Shown piece by piece: positions 46,845 to 56,409 of a stretch of DNA of 64,000 bases (within the stretch, counting starts at the first letter, position 1; the number at the start of each line of letters is the position of its first letter). A model generated the notes under the pieces. The model worked only from the letters and a program-made list of their open reading frames with translations. It was not told the origin of the DNA and did not search any database. Source of the stretch: CAZUGA01 sp964619885 (GTDB lineage Bacteria; Pseudomonadota; Gammaproteobacteria; Methylococcales; UBA1147); assembly GCA_964619885.1 (NCBI GenBank), contig CAZUGA010000001.1, positions 141,907 through 205,906 of the forward strand, written 5' to 3'. Position numbers and translations under genes: made by a program.

Positions 46845-47335
46845 TGCGACATGTTATTTCACTATTGATGGAGAATGAGGCTGGCGCGTTGTCTCGTGTT
46901 TCCGGACTTTTTTCTGCCCGTGGATACAATATCGAATCCTTGACTGTTGCGCCTACTGAGGATCCGACACTGTCACGTATGACTCTGGTGACTCGCGGAA
47001 GCGATAGAATAATCGAGCAGATTACCAAGCAGTTGAACAAGTTGGTCGACGTTGTCAAACTGACCGATCTTGCAGAGGCGGAGCATATTGAGCGTGAGTT
47101 AATGATGGTCAAGGTTCGCGCGGAAGGTAATGCAAGGGAAGAGGCTAAACGGTTATCCGATATATTCCGCGGCAATATTATTGACGTATCTCCGAGCACA
47201 TATGTTATTGAAATTACCGGAACGTCCAGCAAGGTAGATGCCTTTATAGAAGCGTTGGATGAGCAAGCAATTGTAGAAGTTGTGCGATCGGGGCCTACGG
47301 GTATATTGCGGGGTGAAAAGGGGTTGCATTTATAA
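46844..47335 (+). CDS. ilvH: acetolactate synthase small regulatory subunit
   Basis: Regulatory subunit that activates the large subunit and mediates valine feedback inhibition. 163 residues: N-terminal ACT domain (LLMENEAGALSRVSGLFSARGYNIESL split over residues 7-34) and C-terminal conserved part (DAFIEAL, VRSGPTGILRGEK). Translation is coupled to ilvI by the TGATG overlap. Confidence 0.96.
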   Translation: MRHVISLLMENEAGALSRVSGLFSARGYNIESLTVAPTEDPTLSRMTLVTRGSDRIIEQITKQLNKLVDVVKLTDLAEAEHIERELMMVKVRAEGNAREEAKRLSDIFRGNIIDVSPSTYVIEITGTSSKVDAFIEALDEQAIVEVVRSGPTGILRGEKGLHL

Positions 47336-47527
47336 ATTAGGCTGAACCTGTTCAATTAAATCAAACCAATGGGGCTGATGAAATTTGAACATACAGCGTT
47401 TCGCCGTTGTACCGTACGGCAGGATCGTACCGATCGGTGGAGAATATCTATGTTTGATCCAACCCGCGATTGTTAAACTCAGCGCTGGAATATTACTGAA
47501 TAATGAAATCTGAATACGAGGACACTA

Positions 47528-48544
47528 ATGCAAGTTTATTATGATAAAGACGCGGACCTTTCTGTCATTCAAGCGAGAAAGGTTGCAATCATCGGCTACG
47601 GTTCGCAAGGGCACGCGCACGCCAATAATCTGAAAGAATCTGGCGTAGATGTCGTTGTTGGGTTGCGTCCGGATTCTTCGTCTGCTGCTAAAGCGAGTAA
47701 TGCGGGTTTGAATGTAATGCCTATCGAAGAGGCCGTAGCTTGGGCCGATTTGGTGATGATTCTAGCGCCGGACGAACACCAAGCTGCTTTATACGCAGAT
47801 GTGATTGAGCCGAATATTAAACAATCTTCAGTGCTCGCCTTTGCGCATGGATTCAATATTCATTTTGAACAGATATTACCACGCGCCGATTTGGACGTTG
47901 TTATGGTGGCGCCTAAAGGGCCGGGTCATTTAGTGCGCTCGACCTATACCGAAGGCGGTGGTGTGCCGTCGCTAATCGCGGTATTTCAGGACGCGTCCGG
48001 GCAGGCCAAAGAGATCGCTTTGTCTTATGCTTCGGCGAATGGCGGGGGCCGCGCCGGGGTTATTGAAACCTCGTTTAAGGAAGAAACTGAAACTGATCTA
48101 TTTGGTGAGCAAGCGGTGCTTTGTGGAGGAACCACAGCATTGGTTCAGGCCGGGTACGAGACCTTGGTGGAAGCTGGCTATGCACCTGAAATGGCCTACT
48201 TCGAGTGCCTGCACGAACTAAAATTGATCGTCGATCTGATGTATGAAGGTGGAATCGCTAATATGCGCTACTCGATCTCGAATACAGCTGAATACGGCGA
48301 TTTGACCCGGGGGCCGCGTGTGATTACCGATCGTACAAAAAAAGAGATGGCCAAAATTCTAAAAGAAATTCAGAGTGGTGAATTTGCCCGAGAATTTATC
48401 CTTGAGAATCGATCCGGTAATGCCAGCATGAAGGCAAAAAGGCGTCTAGGGCGGGAACACTCGATCGAAGAAGTAGGTTCGAAATTGCGTGGAATGATGC
48501 CGTGGATCAAAGCCAACAAGATCGTCGATAGAGCTAAAAACTGA
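47528..48544 (+). CDS. ilvC: ketol-acid reductoisomerase (class I)
   Basis: NADPH- and Mg-dependent isomeroreduction of acetolactate or acetohydroxybutyrate. 338 residues, the class I length. Rossmann motif GYGSQGHAHANNLKESG at 22-38, the phosphate-binding VGLRPDSSS, and metal ligands in the DLFGEQAVLCGG and FECLHELKLIVDLMYEGG segments. GAGGA lies 7 bases before the ATG. 192 bases separate it from ilvH; it may have its own promoter or belong to the ilvIH transcript. Confidence 0.97.
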   Translation: MQVYYDKDADLSVIQARKVAIIGYGSQGHAHANNLKESGVDVVVGLRPDSSSAAKASNAGLNVMPIEEAVAWADLVMILAPDEHQAALYADVIEPNIKQSSVLAFAHGFNIHFEQILPRADLDVVMVAPKGPGHLVRSTYTEGGGVPSLIAVFQDASGQAKEIALSYASANGGGRAGVIETSFKEETETDLFGEQAVLCGGTTALVQAGYETLVEAGYAPEMAYFECLHELKLIVDLMYEGGIANMRYSISNTAEYGDLTRGPRVITDRTKKEMAKILKEIQSGEFAREFILENRSGNASMKAKRRLGREHSIEEVGSKLRGMMPWIKANKIVDRAKN

Positions 48545-48630
48545 GGAATTATAGCCGGTCGTAGTCTGTTTAGATTTTCGCTTACCGGTAGTTTCCTGCC
48601 CCGATAAAATGCTTAAATCGCCATCGTTTA

Positions 48631-49377
48631 ATGGATATGGATAGTACCGATTCCAGCCGCCGTCGGCGTGGCATTTATTTGCTGCCGAATCTATTCACAA
48701 CCGCGGCGTTGTTCTCTGGATTTTATGCAATTACCGCGGCCTTCAACCAACGATTTGAATTGGCGGCTGTGGTCATCTTTGTTGCGATGATTCTAGACGG
48801 TTTGGATGGTCGTGTGGCCAGGTTGACCAACACCGAAAGTGAATTCGGTGCGCATTATGATAGCATGGCCGACATGGTGTCATTTGGTGCCGCACCTGCA
48901 TTGGTCGTGTATGTTTGGTCGCTGTCGACTTTGGGTAAATTTGGTTGGTTTGCGGCTTTTGTTTATGCCGCCGGTTGTGCGCTACGCCTGGCTCGATTCA
49001 ATGCCCAATTGGAGACGGCAGATAAACGCTATTTTCAAGGTCTGCCGAGTCCTTCGGCAGCAGCTATATTAGCCGGATTGGTTTGGGTTGCAACCGAATA
49101 TGGATTCGAAGGAGAAACCCTGAGTTACTTTGTGCTGGTCATTACCATGCTAAGCGGTCTATTGATGGTCAGTAACTTTCGCTATTACAGTTTCAAGGAT
49201 ATCAATCTGCGGGGCCGCGTTCCCTTTGTAGTTGCGATCGCGGTTATGCTTTCTTTCGGGCTGGTTTTTGCGCACCCGCCAGTGATGCTGTTTATGCTAT
49301 TTTTAAGCTATGCGATATCAGGGCCAGCGTTAACTTTTGCATTGCGCCGGCGACGCAGGCGCAACCAGCGCAGATAG
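48631..49377 (+). CDS. pssA: CDP-diacylglycerol-serine O-phosphatidyltransferase
   Basis: Membrane enzyme making phosphatidylserine, the precursor of phosphatidylethanolamine. 248 residues with several membrane helices and the CDP-alcohol phosphotransferase signature DG-x2-AR-x8-G-x3-D-x3-D, spanning DGRVARL to DSMAD near residues 54-76. It ends in a basic tail. It lies between ilvC and leuA, an order seen in a number of proteobacteria. No strong ribosome-binding site at the ATG. Confidence 0.94.
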   Translation: MDMDSTDSSRRRRGIYLLPNLFTTAALFSGFYAITAAFNQRFELAAVVIFVAMILDGLDGRVARLTNTESEFGAHYDSMADMVSFGAAPALVVYVWSLSTLGKFGWFAAFVYAAGCALRLARFNAQLETADKRYFQGLPSPSAAAILAGLVWVATEYGFEGETLSYFVLVITMLSGLLMVSNFRYYSFKDINLRGRVPFVVAIAVMLSFGLVFAHPPVMLFMLFLSYAISGPALTFALRRRRRRNQRR

Positions 49378-49679
49378 TCGACAGTTTGGCCTTGGCAAAC
49401 AAGCCAATGCTCGGTATATTAGACGACAGTAATGTCAGAGTACAATTATGACGTCCAATTTGATCGACAATTCTAAAATTATTTGTACGTCGCAGTCCGA
49501 CTGCAGGGCTTCCTTGGTTCTGTCAAAATCCCATCGACTACTCCGCGTATACTTTCCGCTTCTGCCCTGAGGGGCATTCATAGCGATTTAGTAATTCTAG
49601 GTAAGTTTCCCCTCTGTCTTAACGGATTTTCCGCCGTGTAAATTTATAAGATACGCGCGGAGGAAGTTGGAGTAATCTC
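49378..49679. other. leader region of leuA
   Basis: About 300 bases. A near-perfect palindrome GCAGTC-C-GACTGC lies at 49492-49504 and could be a regulator site. A small GCCC/GGGC hairpin is near 49565. No leader peptide rich in Leu codons was recognised. Confidence 0.35.
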
Positions 49680-51227
49680 ATGAACGAGCAATTAATTATT
49701 TTTGATACTACGTTGCGTGACGGCGAGCAAAGCCCCGGTGCGTCGATGACACGCGATGAAAAAGTTCGCATCGCTAAAGCACTGGAACGACTCAAAGTAG
49801 ACGTGATTGAAGCGGGTTTTCCTGCTGCAAGTCCGGGCGATTTTGCGGGTGTCGAAGCTATAGCACAGTGTATAACGGATAGCACTGTATGTGGATTGGC
49901 CAGAGCGTTGGATAAAGATATAGACCAGGCTGGCGATGCGCTTAAGGAGGCTGAACGAAAGCGTATCCATACATTTATCGCTACTTCGCCGATCCATATG
50001 AAGATGAAGTTGCAGATGCAACCGGACCAAGTTATTGAATACGCCGTTCGCGCGGTCAAACGAGCTCGACAGTATACCGATGACGTAGAGTTTTCGCCGG
50101 AAGATGCGGGGCGTTCAGAAGAAGATTTTTTGTGTCGTATTCTTGAGGCGGTAATCGATGCGGGAGCAACGACTCTAAACATTCCGGATACCGTCGGTTA
50201 CAGTGTGCCGGAGCAGTTTGGAACAACAATAGCCAATTTAATCAGCAGAATTTCGAATTCGGATAAGGCGATTTTTTCGGTGCATTGCCATAATGATTTG
50301 GGATTGGCGGTGGCGAATTCTTTATCCGCCGTGATGTGCGGCGCACGCCAGGTTGAGTGCACAATTAACGGTTTGGGGGAGCGTGCTGGAAACGCGTCGT
50401 TGGAAGAAGTTGTGATGGCGGTTAAAACTCGTAAGGATGTCTTTCCGTGTCAGACCAGAATCGATACGCGTGAGATTGTGACATGTTCCAAACTGGTGTC
50501 CAGTATTACCGGATTTCCAGTTCAGCCGAACAAGGCGATTGTCGGTGCAAATGCATTCGCGCATGAAGCCGGAATTCATCAGGATGGTGTGCTAAAAAGT
50601 CGTGAAACCTATGAAATTATGCGAGCTCAGGATGTGGGTTGGTCTGCGAATCGTATGGTGTTAGGCAAACATTCGGGAAGAAATGCATTCAAAACCCGAA
50701 TGAACGAATTAGGTGCGGAGTTTGATACGGAGGAAAGTCTAAACGCAGCTTTTTTATTGTTCAAGCAGTTGGCCGATAAAAAGCACGAGATTTTTGATGA
50801 AGACTTGCAGGCCTTAATTTCTGAGGCTAGCGTAGATGCTGAAGACGACGGGGTGCAATTGGTTGCGCTGCGGGTATGCTCGGAAACTGGAGAAATCCCC
50901 GAGGCTAAGGTTACATTGAGTGTTGACGGAGATGAAGTGACTGGGGTTGGTACCGGCGGTGGTGCGGTTGACGCAAGTCTCAGAGCGATAGAATCTGTCG
51001 TTGCGACTAACGCATCGCTACAACTGTACTCGGTAAATAACATTACCAGCGGTACCGATGCGCAAGGGGAAGTTACCGTCCGCCTGGAAAAAGAGGGGCG
51101 TATAGTCAATGGACAGGGCGCCGATACCGACATTGTCATTGCCTCAGCAAAAGCTTACCTTAACGCGGTTAACAAACTAGCCGCTGCACAGTCGCGCAAA
51201 CATCCTCAAGTGGCCGGAGATGTTTGA
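49680..51227 (+). CDS. leuA: 2-isopropylmalate synthase
   Basis: Condenses acetyl-CoA with 2-oxoisovalerate, the first committed step of leucine synthesis. 515 residues: catalytic barrel starting DTTLRDGEQSPGASM, metal-binding HxH in SVHCHNDLGLA near 200, AFAHEAGIHQDGVLK near 297, and the C-terminal regulatory domain (about 390-500) that binds leucine. GGAG is 7 bases before the ATG. Confidence 0.96.
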   Translation: MNEQLIIFDTTLRDGEQSPGASMTRDEKVRIAKALERLKVDVIEAGFPAASPGDFAGVEAIAQCITDSTVCGLARALDKDIDQAGDALKEAERKRIHTFIATSPIHMKMKLQMQPDQVIEYAVRAVKRARQYTDDVEFSPEDAGRSEEDFLCRILEAVIDAGATTLNIPDTVGYSVPEQFGTTIANLISRISNSDKAIFSVHCHNDLGLAVANSLSAVMCGARQVECTINGLGERAGNASLEEVVMAVKTRKDVFPCQTRIDTREIVTCSKLVSSITGFPVQPNKAIVGANAFAHEAGIHQDGVLKSRETYEIMRAQDVGWSANRMVLGKHSGRNAFKTRMNELGAEFDTEESLNAAFLLFKQLADKKHEIFDEDLQALISEASVDAEDDGVQLVALRVCSETGEIPEAKVTLSVDGDEVTGVGTGGGAVDASLRAIESVVATNASLQLYSVNNITSGTDAQGEVTVRLEKEGRIVNGQGADTDIVIASAKAYLNAVNKLAAAQSRKHPQVAGDV

Positions 51228-51346
51228 CGCATTATGATCGAAGGCTACTGCCTGGAATTAAATATATTGCGAAATATGGCCAATGGATTATGGCGAATCG
51301 CTTTGTGTGAAAGTATGGGTTCGTATGGTGGCAATTAGGGTTGATC

Positions 51347-52105
51347 GTGGATAAGAATAAGCGGTTAGATTACTTACAAGCGATGGGTATACAAGTATGG
51401 CTGCAAAAGTCCAATTCTGTTTCCAATTCGTATGCTTCAGAGCAATCTGAAAGTACATCCGTTCAAGTTTCCGATCAGCCTAAATTAGACGCTGTGCGAA
51501 TAGAATTTGAGAAGAGAGACTCGCCAGTAGCCGATAAAAAATGCGATGTAAATTGGTCCGATCTGAAACAGCAGGTTGCTGCCTGTACCACCTGTAGTTT
51601 GCATGAAACGCGCAAGCAAACAGTGTTTGGCAGCGGCAGTTACAACGCCTCTTGGATGGTGATTGGCGAGGCTCCAGGGGCCAGCGAGGATCAACAAGGC
51701 AAGCCGTTTGTCGGCCGGGCCGGTCAGTTATTAACCGAGATGCTAAAAGCATTGGGATTGCAGCGGGATGAAGTCTTTATCGCCAATATACTCAAATGCC
51801 GTCCACCTCAGAATAGGGATCCCAGGCCAATTGAAGTTGATTCCTGCGAAGGATTTTTACGCCAGCAAGTAGCGTTGTTAAAACCCAAAATAATTCTGGC
51901 CGCAGGACGTGTCGCAGCACAGAATTTACTTAAAACTGATGCGCCTTTGGCACGCCTCCGTGGCAAAGTTCATTACTACCAGGACATCCCTGTCATAGTG
52001 GTTTATCATCCGGCCTATTTACTCCGGTCGCCGCTGGAGAAACGCAAGGCATGGGTTGATCTTTTACTAGCGTTGCGTACATTTGACGGTGAACGTGGTA
52101 ATTAA
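51347..52105 (+). CDS. uracil-DNA glycosylase, family 4 (Fe-S)
   Basis: Removes uracil from DNA. It has the family 4 motifs GEAPG (near residue 108), GKPFVGRAGQLL and the second active-site motif HPAYLLR. Four cysteines that would ligate a 4Fe-4S cluster are visible: CTTC near 80-83, the cysteine in ILKCRPP and the one in VDSCEGF. A poorly conserved N-terminal extension of about 65 residues precedes the domain, as in many proteobacterial versions. GTG at 51347 (252 residues) has AGGG 6 bases upstream; TTG at 51341 is the alternative. rimI follows 190 bases later, a common pairing. Confidence 0.9.
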   Translation: MDKNKRLDYLQAMGIQVWLQKSNSVSNSYASEQSESTSVQVSDQPKLDAVRIEFEKRDSPVADKKCDVNWSDLKQQVAACTTCSLHETRKQTVFGSGSYNASWMVIGEAPGASEDQQGKPFVGRAGQLLTEMLKALGLQRDEVFIANILKCRPPQNRDPRPIEVDSCEGFLRQQVALLKPKIILAAGRVAAQNLLKTDAPLARLRGKVHYYQDIPVIVVYHPAYLLRSPLEKRKAWVDLLLALRTFDGERGN

Positions 52106-52296
52106 TATTTTTGCTTTGTCTTGTGAATTAAAAAATAACGGTTAGTTGAAGGGATCGGTGGCTAGCCGCGATATAATTTTGTGCTGCCTTTGACTTTGCC
52201 GCGTGGTTATTCTTCGGAGGGATCTACACTGGAAACTTGGACCACCGCACGGAGCATGATGTTGACTAGTTATAAATTTGCTAAGCTTTTTTCAAT

Positions 52297-52860
52297 ATGA
52301 ATCAAATATTCGACTTTTTTAAAAAATTAGTAGCCTACGACGCCGAGAGGGATTTCTATGCCAAATATTGTCCCAGCATCGCTGCAACAATGGATTTAAA
52401 CGAATTTCGACCGATGCGGCTATCGGATCTTAAAACAATATTGGAAATCGAAAAGCAGGTTTATAACTTTCCGTGGACGTCAAAAACCTTCCGGGATTGT
52501 CTTAGTGTGGGCTATTTATGTTGGGTTTGCGAGCATATCGATCAGGTGGTTGCCTATGGGATTTTGTCGATTGGTGCTGGTGAGGCCCACGTGATGAATA
52601 TTTGTGTTTCCCCGCAGGTTCAGCGACAAGGCATCGGCAAGGCGATGATGGCCAAATTAATCGAGGTGGCGATTGAGAATCGAACCCAGTCTTTAATGTT
52701 GGAAGTCCGCCCCACCAATATATCGGCTTTGAATATGTATCGAAAAATGGGTTTCAACGAGATTGGCGTACGAAAAGCATATTATCCCGCGATAAATGGC
52801 CGTGAAGATGCGTTAATGTTGGCAATAGAATTACCCGTTGGTCTCCAAGGGATGGGTTGA
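52297..52860 (+). CDS. rimI: ribosomal-protein-alanine N-acetyltransferase
   Basis: GNAT enzyme that acetylates the N-terminal alanine of ribosomal protein S18. Conserved segments are PMRLSDLKTILEIE, the acetyl-CoA loop QRQGIGKAMM and LEVRPTNISALNMYRKMGF. The reading from 52297 gives 187 residues, about 35 more than E. coli RimI. ATG at 52390 would give the usual length, but neither has a clear ribosome-binding site, so the start is uncertain. Confidence 0.88.
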   Translation: MNQIFDFFKKLVAYDAERDFYAKYCPSIAATMDLNEFRPMRLSDLKTILEIEKQVYNFPWTSKTFRDCLSVGYLCWVCEHIDQVVAYGILSIGAGEAHVMNICVSPQVQRQGIGKAMMAKLIEVAIENRTQSLMLEVRPTNISALNMYRKMGFNEIGVRKAYYPAINGREDALMLAIELPVGLQGMG

Positions 52861-53101
52861 AAAACCGAGGCTAGACGGTTGGGTTCGGTCCCAACTTATT
52901 TAGGTAGGTTAACGAAATAGCGTAGTCTTGTGATGTGCCAGCAGTGAGTATCTTGGGCCCTTTCGTCTAGTCGCGCATTGAGATCGACGGAAAAGTACAC
53001 CGACTGCTCCATATGGATGTGCGATTGGGTTTTGCGTACAAGGTTGAGTCAATAGGTGCCTAAATCAATCTATTCGGACTATTCAAAAATTCTCTAAACA
53101 G

Positions 53102-53321
53102 CTACACGGTTTCTCTGTCCTCGCGATCAGGGTATGCAAACAGTGCCAACCCAAGCACAGAGGATATAACTATTATGGCCAATGCAATAAACGCAGCGGC
53201 AAATCCTTGAAAATAATCACTCAACCAACCCGTCAATAGCGGTGATACGATACCCGTTACCGCACCAGCGTTTACATATCAAGAAGCACAAGCCCATGAC
53301 AACGAAACGATATCTATTCAT
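53102..53321 (-). pseudogene. MFS transporter relic with large internal deletion
   Basis: Read on the minus strand, the ATG at 53321 (GGGGGA 8 bases before) opens MNRYRFVVMGLCFL, a typical MFS N-terminus. After about 15 codons the frame changes and the sequence continues as a typical MFS C-terminus: NAGAVTGIVSPLLTGWL, then SDYFQGFAAAFIALAI, a last helix and a TAG stop at 53104-53102. About 330 central codons are missing. The deletion joined the two ends out of frame, so the gene cannot work. Confidence 0.7.
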
Positions 53322-53609
53322 GCAGAATTCCCCCTGTTTCAAGATGTATCGGTTTGGTCGAGCAAACAAGCACCGATAAATTGCCCAGCTAAATGTATGA
53401 AGCAGTTTTGTAAGGTTTCTTTTGGTGTACAACGAGAATAAACCGCCGAACCACGCCTGTCCATGGATATGCTTGGTCAATTCACTTAAGATTGAATGGC
53501 GCCAGCTGAATAGAGAATGCGTTTAAAGGATTGTGAGTCTTTGGATACCAGCGCCAGAAGTTAAAATTTGCAACGATGTAATTCTATAATTAGGCAACCG
53601 GAGGTGACT

Positions 53610-54899
53610 ATGAGCGATGCACAGGAAATGAGCGCAAGTTTAACCGTAGGTACACATTCGATGGAGCTACCTATAGTGGTGGGGAGCGAGAACGAAAAAG
53701 CAATCGATATTGCCAAATTAAGAAGCGAAAGCGGAGTGATTACGTTGGATCAAGGGTTTGGCAATACGGGTGCCTGTGAATCTAGCGTCACGTTTATCGA
53801 CGGGGAAAAAGGAATACTGCGGTATCGTGGCATTCCGATCGAGCAATTGGCAAAGCATAGCTCATTTGTGGAAACGGCGCTTTTGCTGATTCATGGTAGT
53901 TTGCCGACACAAGCGAAGCTAGACCAATTTAGCGGTTTGTTGTCAGAACACGAATGTCTGCATGAAGGGCTGCGTAATGCTTTTGAAAGCTTTCCCGCCA
54001 CATCGCATCCGATGGCGGTACTATCGGCAATGATCAATGCGGTCAGTTGTCACCACCCTGACGTTCTGGAGATGGAGGGCGAGGCTACATTTGAAACCGC
54101 TGCGGCAAGACTCATATCGAAAGTTCGTACGATAGCCGCGGCGGCATTTAAAACTTCTCGCGGTGAACCCATAATTTACCCAAATCCAGAACTCAATTAT
54201 TGTCAGAATTTTCTCCACATGATGTTCTCGGTTCCATATAATGAGTATGAAATAGATCACGATGTAGAAGATGCGATCCGGCTTTTGTTTATTCTCCACG
54301 CCGATCATGAACAGAATTGTTCAACCAGTACAGTACGCTTGGTTGCTTCGAGTGGTGCCAATTTGTTTGCCAGTTGTGCATCGGGCGTTTGCGCGCTGTG
54401 GGGTCCACTGCATGGTGGTGCTAATATGGCGGTATTGGCGATGCTCTCAGAGATTCATGAAAATGGGATTTCGTATAAAGATTATATGGAGCGGGTCAAA
54501 AGAAGAGAAGTGAAACTGATGGGCTTTGGTCACCGCGTCTACAAGGCCTTTGATCCGCGGGCTGAGATCCTTAAGGCATCTGCGGCGGTGATTCTGGCTA
54601 AACTCGGTGTTAAAGATCCATTGCTTGATCTTGCGCGGGGGCTTGAAGAAGTGGCGCTTGAGGATGCCTATTTCAAAGACCGAAACCTGTATCCCAATGT
54701 TGATTTTTATAGCGGTATTATCCTTCGCGCACTGGGTATTCCTTTGAATATGTTTACCGTGATGTTTGCCCTAGGACGGATGCCGGGTTGGATCGCTCAT
54801 TGGAAGGAACAAGTTGAATCTGGCGGCCGGATTATTCGTCCTCGACAGGTTTATACCGGGGAGACGCAGCGTGACTATGTTCCTTTGCCGCAGCGGTAA
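53610..54899 (+). CDS. gltA: citrate synthase
   Basis: Condenses acetyl-CoA and oxaloacetate at TCA-cycle entry. The ATG at 53610 with GGAGG 5 bases before gives 429 residues, the size of the hexameric NADH-sensitive bacterial type. Active-site parts are visible: the histidine in GPLHGGANMAVL, the second in MGFGHRVYKAFDPR and the aspartate in NVDFYSG. An upstream in-frame ATG at 53568 adds 14 residues without a ribosome-binding site. Confidence 0.96.
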   Translation: MSDAQEMSASLTVGTHSMELPIVVGSENEKAIDIAKLRSESGVITLDQGFGNTGACESSVTFIDGEKGILRYRGIPIEQLAKHSSFVETALLLIHGSLPTQAKLDQFSGLLSEHECLHEGLRNAFESFPATSHPMAVLSAMINAVSCHHPDVLEMEGEATFETAAARLISKVRTIAAAAFKTSRGEPIIYPNPELNYCQNFLHMMFSVPYNEYEIDHDVEDAIRLLFILHADHEQNCSTSTVRLVASSGANLFASCASGVCALWGPLHGGANMAVLAMLSEIHENGISYKDYMERVKRREVKLMGFGHRVYKAFDPRAEILKASAAVILAKLGVKDPLLDLARGLEEVALEDAYFKDRNLYPNVDFYSGIILRALGIPLNMFTVMFALGRMPGWIAHWKEQVESGGRIIRPRQVYTGETQRDYVPLPQR

Positions 54900-54987
54900 G
54901 TTTGTTTTCTGATACGGCTGTCACTACGAAGGTGCTGGTAATCACTGCGTTTTACTCGTTCGGTGTGCGTTTTTCTGAATTATCCGA

Positions 54988-56163
54988 ATGATAAAAACAC
55001 TTGCGATTGGCAATTACAGAAGTTTGCTTAAATTGGTGATTCCGCTCGGCAATCTAAATGTGATTACCGGAGCAAACGCCAGTGGTAAATCTAATCTATA
55101 TCGAGCGCTCAGATTATTATCCGAAACTGCGCAAGGTGGTGTCGTTAATGCTTTGGCCAAAGAGGGCGGGTTGGACTCTACAATTTGGGCTGGTCCGGAA
55201 AAATTGTCCGAACGCATGCGCAAGGGTGATGTGCCAATACAAGGTGGTCCGAGAAAGAAAACTGTAAGACTAAGGCTCGGATTTTGTGGCCAGGATTTTG
55301 GTTATTCAATCTCATTGGGTTTACCTCCACCTTCTGCGTCCCCGTCTGCATTTTCATTAGATCCAGAAATCAAACGGGAATGTATTTGGGCAGGCCCCAG
55401 TTTTCGACTTGCAAGCCTATTGGTTGATCGAGAAGGGGCGGTGATAAAAGTTCGCTCGAATCGAAATTGGGAAGTCATCGAGCAATATAAAAATAGCTTT
55501 GAAAGTATTTTCAGTCAGGCGGCAAATCCCGAAAAAATTCCCGAAATTCTTCGCTTAAGGGAACATATTCGTGGCTGGCGGTTTTATGATCACTTTAGGA
55601 CAGATTTTGAGGCGCCTGCCAGATTACCCCAGTTAGGTACTCGAACGCCAGTGCTTCACCACGATGGTCGGGATTTGGCCGCAGCCTTGCAAACAATACT
55701 AGAAATTGGCGATGCGCAGGCGCTTGATGATTCGATTACGGATGGCTTTCCTGGGGCTAAATTGAATATTAATGTGCAACAAGATGGACGCTTCGCCGTG
55801 GAGTTATACCAGGAAGGTCTGTTGCGGCCACTATCCGGATTAGAGTTATCCGATGGTACATTGCGATTTTTGCTATGGGTCGCAGCGCTGCTTACACCAA
55901 GACCTCCGCCATTGATGGTCTTGAATGAGCCTGAAACCAGCTTGCATCCGGATTTACTCCCGGCACTTGCCCGGTTAATTATTTACGCAGCAGAGTCAAC
56001 ACAAGTTTGGGTCGTATCGCATTCCAATAGGCTTATAGCCGCATTGGAAAAATGGGAACAATGCAATTCGTTGGCGCTAGAAAAAAATCTTGGCCAAACT
56101 CAAGTAATCGGCCAAAGCATGTTGGATGAACCCTCGTGGTATTGGCCGGATAAGGGCAAATGA
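54988..56163 (+). CDS. SMC/RecF-like AAA ATPase
   Basis: 391-residue ATPase of the ABC-class group that includes RecF and OLD-type proteins. Walker A is GANASGKSN (28-36), the signature-like LSDGTLRFLLW near 285, Walker B LMVLNEPETSLHP near 307, and the switch His in VVSHSNR near 343. It contains no recognisable nuclease (TOPRIM) domain, unlike OLD nucleases. Similar stand-alone ATPases are common and uncharacterised; some neighbour defence genes, but no partner is visible here. Confidence 0.8.
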   Translation: MIKTLAIGNYRSLLKLVIPLGNLNVITGANASGKSNLYRALRLLSETAQGGVVNALAKEGGLDSTIWAGPEKLSERMRKGDVPIQGGPRKKTVRLRLGFCGQDFGYSISLGLPPPSASPSAFSLDPEIKRECIWAGPSFRLASLLVDREGAVIKVRSNRNWEVIEQYKNSFESIFSQAANPEKIPEILRLREHIRGWRFYDHFRTDFEAPARLPQLGTRTPVLHHDGRDLAAALQTILEIGDAQALDDSITDGFPGAKLNINVQQDGRFAVELYQEGLLRPLSGLELSDGTLRFLLWVAALLTPRPPPLMVLNEPETSLHPDLLPALARLIIYAAESTQVWVVSHSNRLIAALEKWEQCNSLALEKNLGQTQVIGQSMLDEPSWYWPDKGK

Positions 56164-56409
56164 TAGGTCTTGAAACGGTTTGCTGGATAAGCTGTTTTCT
56201 TAAGCAGCCTGCAATGGATTTAAACCGCTTTCGATTGCTGCAATTCTTATTCAAATGGTGATAGAGCGAAGTCGCATAATCTCTCATCTCCCTACGATAA
56301 TTCTAAGCCTTGATGGCATTCGGTTGTGTTTTCATTATTCGGTTTATGTCACAATTAATTTTAGGTCTGATCATTTGGCACTCCTTATTGTCACTCGAAC
56401 CAAGGCACT

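Noticed and set aside
53217..53480. 87-codon minus-strand ORF
   Set aside because: It reads through the relic MFS gene out of frame; only its MNRYRFVVMGLCFL part is meaningful.
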